Assembly: GCA_018136815.1 (NCBI GenBank) | Contig: CM030934.1 | Location: forward strand, 2,929,070 to 2,993,069 | Direction: 5' to 3' | Length of the DNA stretch: 64,000 nucleotides | DNA from: Isochrysis galbana | Taxonomy: Eukaryota > Haptophyta > Isochrysidales > Isochrysidaceae | Part shown: positions 55,741-64,000 of the stretch, piece by piece | Layout of the letters: every line of letters begins with the position of its first letter | Numbering within the stretch: the stretch's first letter is position 1 | Translations under genes and position numbers: made by a program | The notes under the pieces: generated by a model | Told to the model about the DNA's origin: nothing | Databases searched by the model: none | What the model saw: the letters and a program-made list of their open reading frames with translations, nothing else

Positions 55741-58225
55741 GCGATCTCGTGGAGCTACACTCCCCCTCCCTTCTACTTTCTACTCGGGACTCTCTACTTC
55801 CTACTCAGTTCCTACTGTCTACTATCTACTGTCTACTGTCTACTTGGTACTGCTACTTACTGGACTACTGCTGCTACTGGCTAATACTGGTACAATAATA
55901 ATAAAACAACTGAGCGTTAGTACCACTACTCCCACTAGCCCGGTACTATCACGACACCCCTCAGCGCACTTGCCCGCACGCCTTGGAGTGATGGCACAGA
56001 CACATACACATATGCATCCCTTCAAATCTCCCCCCTCGCAAACCCCCGGCTCCCATTATAACTCCCCACAAGTTACAATGAGGGAAAACCCATTGAGGCG
56101 GACCGGTCGACGCCGGCCGACTCTCCGGGGAAAAACACCGGGGGGGGGGGGAGGGACCTCTCGTCGTGAAGCAGAACGGCCCTTACAGCTCGCGCCGCGA
56201 GCAGTCCTCGAAGAAATAAATGACTGCGCCCCCCGATACCTGCCACAGGGACGTCTTGAGCCACTCCCTTCTTCTCGCCCCTCCTGTCGCCAGCCGCCCC
56301 CCTTCGCCCGTTTGCTAACGCAAACGGGGCCCGTTTCTTACCGCACTCCATCGGGGGGGGCGCAAATTCCCCCCTCTCCCTCTCTCCATTCTCCTCCGCC
56401 CCTCTCCCTGCGGCGCGTCGCCATGCGGCGCGCCACGGCCTGCTCTCAGAGGCCCTTTGGGGGCTCCCAGAGGGCCAGCAAGGGCAGCTCAGGGGGCATT
56501 GGAGGCTGGGGCTCAGCCCCTGGCCCCCCCTGCCTCTCCCACGCTTGCCACGCTGGCCATTGGAGCCTCCCAGTGGCCTCTGTATGCCTGGCGACCAGGG
56601 GAGGGGGGGGAGTCAGCTCGAGGGCAGGCCCATGCTGGGCGTGGGAGTGCGATTCTCGGCCCGCGCCCACTAGGGGTCTGGGCCAGAGTGTTGATTGCCC
56701 AGCCCCTGCCAAAGGGCAGGGGCTGGGGTTGATTGTACGGGCCCACCCCGGGGGGTGTCCGCGATGGAGAGAGGGGGGCGCGAGGCCCCCATTGACCCCC
56801 ACTTATAAAAGTAGGTTAGGCTAATACTGGTACATGACTTGAACTGGTGGAGCTCAGGAGGAAACTCCCTCCATTTGCCGTTTCTTCTTTGCCTTGAGTT
56901 AGTTTTTTGCTGTCGTGCGAGTCTTCTTATAGTTATAGTTATAGTGAGTGCCATATTGCCATTGATTGTGATTGGCCATTGGCCATTGGCCATTGCCATT
57001 GCCATTGCGGTTGCGATTGCGACGTTTTCGTTTTCGTTTCGTTTTGGTCGTTATTTGTCGAAATCAGCCATCCGTGGAGCCCAGTGGACGTCGGACGTCT
57101 TCGAGGGAGGCCCGGAGAGCTCAACTTCGAACTGATGCCGGGCGCGCTGCGTACCCGTTTTCGGCGATCCATCCAGATGGGGGGCTGACTACAGCCGTGC
57201 CCTCGCTGGAGCGCGGCGAAGGTCGGCATGTCAGGCGGATCGGTCGCCACATCGCTCTGATTCGGATTCGGATCCGAGCGGGGAGAGAAACGAGGGGGAG
57301 GGGAAATCTTCCCCCGGTCTCACGATAAAAAAATTTGGGCCTCCGCCTCCGGATCAACAAGAGTTTTTGATTTTTTTTCAACGCTAGAACGCTAGTCTCT
57401 AGTCTCCCCCACCTCCACCTCGAAAATCGGTGCAAGTCGGCGAGCTGGCGCCACACTACTCTCACTACTGCTCACTGCCGCCTGCCGCCATAGTTGACCC
57501 CAGGGTGGAGAGTGTCGGCACCGCGTGCCCCAAATCAAGTGCGGACCATCGATGGAACGTTTTGCGGGTAGCGAATGGGCGGGACAACTGACAATCGATG
57601 GAACGGAACGGGGGGCGCTTAGGCACGCCCCCTCCTCCGCTCCTCGCACCCCTCTCCCTCTCCCTCTCATGGTCAAAACGTAGTTTTATTCTTCGTGTAC
57701 GTCTGCCCTATACATAGTACTAGGCGCCGACGCTAGCCATCCAGCCATGCATGCAGTGGGTAGTACTGTCCGTCAAGTAAACATGCGTCGCATGTCTCAT
57801 GTCGTGTAGACGACAATTATCATGCTACCCGCCTGGCCGAGCCGCAGCTAGCACACAACTCACCAGCGCATGGCAAGGTATACGTGTTCGTAGAACGCAA
57901 TATTAGCAAGCAATCAAGGCAGGTCGATTCTCGTGTGTGCGTATCCTCGATGCGTTCAGGCGCGCAAAATCAGCACAAACCTGCGCACAAGAAATGCAAC
58001 TCCGAAAGAACATCAAGGTGGATTCTCTCCTAGCTGTTCATCAAAGTTTCTCGCATCACAACCCTCTCCATCGGCTTCACATCATGCCGGATTGCTGAGG
58101 CCGAGGGCAAACCGCTCAGCATTTGAAGAGGTGAGAGAGAGCTACACCTCACCTTCCGGGCCTGCACGTGAGATGGCGGAACCCCTGCTGCAATCCTCCT
58201 CTTCGGCCCATCTACCGTTCAACAA
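55741..58225. other. Intergenic region with an R1-related repeat and CCATTG repeats
   Basis: 56400-56820 is a diverged R1 copy in which the order 'GGCTCCCAGAGGGCCAGC', 'GGAGGCTGGGGC' and 'CACTTATAAAAGTAGG' follows R1. A CCATTGG/CCATTGC minisatellite lies at 56950-57020. A segment around 57133-57178 (CCCGTTTTCGGCGATCCATC) recurs at 62010-62055. A frame at 55352-56824 runs through these repeats and is not a gene. No coding region is supported. Confidence 0.45.
56400..56820 (-). repeat. Diverged R1 copy (copy F)
   Basis: Same order of sub-segments as R1 copies A and B but strongly diverged. It retains the hairpin-forming GGGGGGCGCGAGGCCCCC block and a TATAA-containing right end. Confidence 0.5.
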
Positions 58226-59034
58226 TCACTGGCCAGCTGCTTTGGGTGCTCGCCGGAATGTTATGAGCGTGGGTATGGCGAGGAGAACCCCAAGACCCTG
58301 GAAGACTAGAGAGATCGCATTGAGTATGAGATCGGCGCGGGTGACAAAAATTTGTAGGTAGAGAAAGTAGATGTTGCCTAAGGCGGCGATGAGCGTCAGC
58401 GCCACAAAGATGATGAGCGGCGTCGCCTGAATGTAGGCACCGAAGGAATGGGAGTGAGACCGCCGGCCAGCAAAGCGTCACGCAGCGCTGTGGAGACTTG
58501 CGGCGCACCTCCTCCAGCTTGTTACCCCGCGATCCCACAAAGAGGCGTGAGAGTTCGATGATCAGCAGCACAAACACCAGTGAAACCTCGAGGCCGAGGA
58601 GGGAGCGTAGTTCCCCTTCGTATGGCAACCGAGTGCCTGATGGGTAAGCACGCGGCGGGGATGAGTACGTCGGCGGTGGCCACTACCGCCCACTGCCCCC
58701 GCACATCACTGCCTCCTCCGGATATGTACGCTCAAGTTCCTTCCTGTCGCATCCAGGCCCTCGACGCGTGCCGGCATGCATTCTGCCTGGCGTCCCCATC
58801 AGCTCCACACGCGAGAAGGGCTTTCGCCTGGGCTATCTGCTCACAGACCCTAAAGCGCGCGTGTGCCTACCTCAACCCCCCCTACTCGCCGTCCTCCCCG
58901 CTCCTCCTCCTCCTCCCTCCTCCTTCCCCCTTCCCACCTTTCCATGCGAAGAGGACGAGCATCGCGGCCGTCCACAGAAAGGCGTAGATCGTGTCGAAGA
59001 AGAGAACGATCTGGAGCGGCAGAGAGGAGAGCAT
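58226..59034 (-). CDS. TMEM216: TMEM216 homologue, ciliary transition-zone protein, three exons, 141 aa
   Basis: Exons 59034-58938, 58636-58509 and 58426-58226 join in phase (1+2, 0) into 141 residues, close to the roughly 145 of animal TMEM216. The whole length follows that family. 'SSLPLQIVLFFDTIYAFLWT' is the first helix and 'AWKGTRLPYEGELRSLLGL' the loop with the LPY signature. 'LLIIELSRLFVGSRGNK' is the hallmark E-x-x-R-L-F-x-G-x-x-G-N. 'TPLIIFVALTLIAALGNIYF' and 'LQIFVTRADLILNAISLVF' are the third and fourth helices. TMEM216 is a four-helix protein of the MKS/B9 complex at the ciliary transition zone, so the organism builds flagella at some stage. The coding-strand leader is CT-rich. 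It is divergent from the splicing-factor gene to its right. Confidence 0.88.
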
Positions 59035-59548
59035 CGCGAAAGAGGGGGGGGGGGCGAGGAGGTGGTGCGCGAGCGAGCAGCGCGCAGGTGCCAGCACAGA
59101 GAGAAGAGGGGGGGGGGGAAGAGAAGGAGAGAGAAAGAGGGAGAGAGAGAGAGTTGAGGGAGAGGGAGGCGCGGACTGCGGCGGCGGCGGTTGGCTTTCT
59201 CTCTCTTGGGTGTGAAGAGAGAGAGGGGGGGAGGGGGGGGGGCAGCGGGAGCGGCGAGGAGGCAATCTCTATTAAATCTCTCTCCCTCTCTTTCTCTCTC
59301 CTTTCTCTCTCTCTCTCTCTCCTCTCTTCAAAAGAAAGCGCAGTCCGAAGAGAAGAGCACAAGAAGGTGGCTCCAGAGGCAGGAAGTTTAGTGGAGGAGG
59401 GATCAAAAAAATTATCTGAGGAGAGAGAGAGAGTCAGCTCGATCTTGGTGGGTGGGAGAGACCGGTTCGTGTGAAATACGATGTATATGGAGAAGTTTTA
59501 GAAGGGAGAGAGACTGGAGAGAAGGAGAGAGAGGGAGAGGGGGGGGGG

Positions 59549-59591
<43 letters not shown>

Positions 59592-60061
59592 GGAGAGAGG
59601 GAGGGAGAGAGAGAGAGGGGGGGGGGCGGGAGAGGAAGAGAGAGAGAGAAAGTCGGAGGGGGGGAGGGGAGGGGGAGGAGGGGGAGTCGCAGTAGTACAA
59701 TAGATAGCACACTAGGCACTAGAAGGGAAGCGAGCGCACAAAAATAGTATTGAGGCCTCGACATATTGATGCAGCTAGAACCCTGATAGTCTACAGTAGC
59801 TGCTCAGGCTATTGTATCAGGACGGGGAGTAGAAGAGAACCTTCTTATAGGAGTACCTCAATGTTAGGGAGTAGAAGAGAATATCTGGGCGAGGAGTAGA
59901 AGAGAAGAAAACTCGTGTTTTTTTGTCCCTCTCTCCTCTCTCTGGGGACGCTTCTGGGGCCCCCGCCGGGCCTCTCCGCCCTCCTCCCCCTCCCCCCCCT
60001 CCCCCTCCCCCCCTCCCTCTCCCTTTCCTTCTTCTTCCTCCCTCCCTTCTCCTCCCCTCGT
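59035..60061. promoter_or_regulatory. Divergent promoter region of TMEM216 and the CCDC130-like gene
   Basis: The left part (59080-59690) is GA-rich on the plus strand and therefore CT-rich on the strand coding TMEM216. The right part (59930-60058) is CT-rich on the strand coding the splicing factor. Both genes thus have pyrimidine leaders reaching to within about 10-40 bp of their ATG. Frames in the region are repeat artefacts. Confidence 0.5.
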
Positions 60062-61187
60062 GATGAGCTCTCTCAAGGCGGCGCGCGCCGACAACTTCTA
60101 TCACCCGCCCGAATGGGACCCTCGCTCCACCTCGCGAGCGCAGTTTGCCACTCGGCAGCTGAGGCAGCCAGAGTGGAAGGCCCACCCACTCAGGGAGAGA
60201 GCCAAGCGGCTGGCGGACGAGGGTGTACTCACGGTTCGATTTGAGATGCCCTTCCACGTCCGTTGCACCGGCTGTGGAGGACGGATCGCCAAGGGAGTCC
60301 GATTCAATGCCCAGAAGAAATGTGTGGGCAAATACCTCAGCACAAAGCTGTGGGCATTCACCATGATGTGCTCGCTCGAGGATGGCACATGGAGGACCGA
60401 CCGCAGGCGGAACCCACACTTCATTGAGGTGCGAACGGACCCAAAGGCCGCTGACTATGTCGTCGCGAGTGGCGCCACACGCGTTGGCGACCTTGACAAT
60501 CGCGCTGATGCCATGCTGCCATCGGCGGAGGAGCGCGGCGTCGAGGAGCTCGGCGACCCGGAAGAGCGCGCCAAGCGGGCAGCAGACCCTTTCTACGCTC
60601 TCGAACATGCGCCCGCAACACAGAACGAGCTGCATAAGCGCCGGGCTAAGCGGATCGACAGCCTGCACGACCAGCGCAACGACGCTTGGCGCGACGACTA
60701 CTCCACATCACAGATGCTCCGCAAGCAGCATAGACAGAGGCGACAGAGCGAGTTTGAGCAGAAGGCCCGGGCGCTTGCGCGCGGGATTCGGCTAGATCTT
60801 CTACCCGAGACGCCTGAAGATACGATGGCTGTGGGCCAGGTGGTATTCGGGGCCGCGAAACGGCGGCGCAGCGGGGCGGCGCGGAGCGAGAAGCGGCTGC
60901 GATTGTTGAGCGGTTCCATCTTTGCGGGCTCGGAAGGACGACCCAAGTCAGCGGAGATCGAGGAGGAGGCGCGCGCGCAGGCACTGCAGCTTCGCAGAGC
61001 GAGGGACATGCGCATCGCATGTAGGCCAACCGCGTTGCCTGAGCCGACCCCACCGGCATCGCTCAAGCAGGCTGCACCTTCTGTCACTGTTGGCAAACGC
61101 TCTGGGACAACCGCGATCACCACGGTTTCGAGCCTCGTTGGTTACAGTGATAGTGAAGAGGAGGACAACTCGGAGGCCCTTGCGTAG
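60062..61187 (+). CDS. CCDC130/Saf4-like splicing factor (CWC16 family), 375 aa
   Basis: Single exon of 375 residues. The N terminus follows the CWC16 family: 'NFYHPPEWDP' (about 12-21), 'HPLRERAKRLADEGVLTVRF' then 'EMPFHVRCTGCGGRIAKGVR' (42-81), 'KCVGKYLSTKLWAFTM', and 'FIEVRTDPKAADYVVASGA'. The C-terminal half is basic with coiled-coil potential (about 190-225), contains 'AAKRRRSG', and ends in an acidic 'YSDSEEEDNSE' tail. Family members associate with the spliceosome around the catalytic steps. One oddity: the family normally has a second Cys pair after the beta strand (K-C-x-x-C). Here only one Cys is followed by an insertion of about 20 residues (MMCSLEDGTWRTDRRRNPHF). Either zinc binding is altered or a small unrecognised intron is present. 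Confidence 0.85.
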
Positions 61188-62889
<1,702 letters not shown>

Positions 62890-63711
62890 TCACTTCTTCT
62901 TCCCAGCTCGCTTGCCCTGACCCTTCTTTGGTGGTGCCTTACCCAGCTTCTTTAGAACATCCAACCTGTACATCCGCTGCTCATTCCTAGCCTAAAAAGG
63001 GAAGAGGAAGAAGCCTGCGGTCATCATCAAGTCACTGACAGGCATGCCCATGGGTGGAAAAGCGTTCGGGTGGTGTATACAGCAAATGCGTTCGGCGCGT
63101 TCGGCGCATCGCTGCCCAAGTGCTCTGGAATAGTTGACGGGAGGCATGGCGTACAAATCGGTAGACGGGGTGGCGCATCAAGAAATGCGGCTTCGGATAA
63201 TAAGATGCGATCTGCGTGGGTTCGGAAGGCTGTTAGAGCTCGACGCCTCAATGGATTGCAGGGGCATATGTGAAGTGACATATGGGACGAATAGCTTTGG
63301 AGACAGCTGCCAACAGGATCAGCCGGAAGCCCTGGCACCAGGAAGGCATGTGTGTTTTCGTTCGTGTGCTTGCATGGAACTTCCAGGTGCACCCGAGCAC
63401 GTGCCCGTCGTTTTGGAGTACCTTCGCTTAGGGACACTGCGTGCGAGCCGATCCATTTGTGTCCATCCGTCTGAGATATAGAGGAAGAGCTAGGGAAGAG
63501 CGTGTGGGAGAGTAAGAGAGCAGCGTGCCTTTGGCCCGATGAAGCCGCCTGCTGCCTGCAGTTTGCTGAGAGCCTTGAAGGGGCTCTTGTCGCGACTAAG
63601 GCTGGCGTCAAAAATGGCATGCCGGGCCTCGTACACGCTGCTCGAGAGCCGGCGCAGCGCGCCCAGCCGCTCCGCCGCCGCAGGCAGAGAGAGAGAGAGG
63701 CGCGCCAGCAT
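62890..63711 (-). CDS. MRPS33: Mitochondrial small ribosomal subunit protein mS33, three exons, 113 aa
   Basis: Exons 63711-63529, 63211-63155 and 62991-62890 join in phase 0 into 113 residues, close to the roughly 100-106 of plant and animal mS33. The N terminus is a Ser/Arg-rich mitochondrial presequence (MLARLSLSLPAAAERLGAL), followed by 'VYEARHAIFDA', 'SPFKALSKLQ' and, across the first splice, 'IGPKIASYYPKP'. The last exon reads 'ARNEQRMYRLDVLKKLGK' then 'APPKKGQGKRAGKKK', the diagnostic mS33 tail (GKxPPKKGQGKRAxK). The first intron uses a GC donor (AAG|GCACGC); the second donor is GTACGC. An in-frame ATG at 63771 would add 20 residues. The protein acts in the mitochondrial ribosome head. 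Confidence 0.8.
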
Positions 63712-64000
63712 CGGCGGCGACGGCCCGCAGGCTCTCAAAAAAAGAACTCCTTCCGAACGCACTGAATACAAATGAGGAAGAGGAAGTCCCTAGTCCCTAG
63801 AGACCCTAGTTCGCTAGAGTGTACTGGTTTACTATAATTAAGCACTCTCTCTCTGTCTTCGCCCCGAGACTTGGTGGACTTGTCATAAACAGATAACCCA
63901 GACCTGGATGTACCAGAAAGAGGACAACGCTGCGGTACGTTACGTATACAAAAATTAAAGCGGTGTGCGTTAACAAAACAACTGATGTGGCGACATTTGA
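63712..64000. other. Window end, upstream of mS33
   Basis: Promoter-side DNA of the mS33 gene. A repeated CCCTAGT/CTAGTTCGCTAGAGT stretch is present at 63786-63820. No gene seen. Confidence 0.4.

Overview
The window is eukaryotic nuclear DNA. Every multi-exon gene I could assemble has short, mostly GT-AG introns whose phases match across each junction. The host is probably a flagellated alga with a secondary plastid. TMEM216, a ciliary transition-zone protein, implies cilia. Two proteins begin with a signal peptide followed by a transit-like region, one with the GF(S/A)P-type junction typical of secondary plastids. High GC, homopolymer C/G runs and very long CT/GA/CA microsatellites fit a haptophyte or similar alga. 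The lineage is an inference.

Layout. 0-5 kb: an orphan gene (1062), a minisatellite, and a 1.14-kb retroposed element with a 19-bp target-site duplication (3003-4180). 6-11 kb: a C2H2 zinc-finger gene on the minus strand, then an intact hAT transposon (transposase 8194-10320) abutting a copy of dispersed repeat R1. 11-19 kb: mostly repeats and LINE remnants, with a small two-exon gene at 14798-15443. 19.6-22.8 kb: a nine-exon SLC43-like major facilitator gene on the minus strand. 23-27 kb: tandem repeats and a two-exon gene with an unusual WSGWW motif. 27.5-32.2 kb: a chromodomain gene destroyed by a 5'-truncated LINE (17-bp TSD) and an R1 element (16-bp TSD). 33.2-36.5 kb: an eight-exon, apparently plastid-targeted adenylate kinase-Nudix fusion. 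38-41 kb: four small genes, including a tight divergent pair. 43.4-45.1 kb: a secretory ShKT/VHL-like protein. 46.3-52.7 kb: a divergent pair separated by 2.2 kb of microsatellite, made of a plastid-type membrane protein and an eight-exon saposin-REEP/HVA22-C2 fusion. 54.9-55.7 kb: a small plastid-targeted protein. 58.2-61.2 kb: divergent TMEM216 and CCDC130-like splicing factor. 62.9-63.7 kb: mitochondrial ribosomal protein mS33 next to a (CA)n array.

The genes do not form a pathway; this is ordinary eukaryotic gene order broken up by retroelements. The most notable content is two multidomain fusions (adenylate kinase-Nudix and saposin-REEP-C2), the layered retroelement insertions with readable target-site duplications, and several undescribed short dispersed motif families. 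All spliced models are hand-made from splice signals, phase and remembered family patterns. No database search was run.
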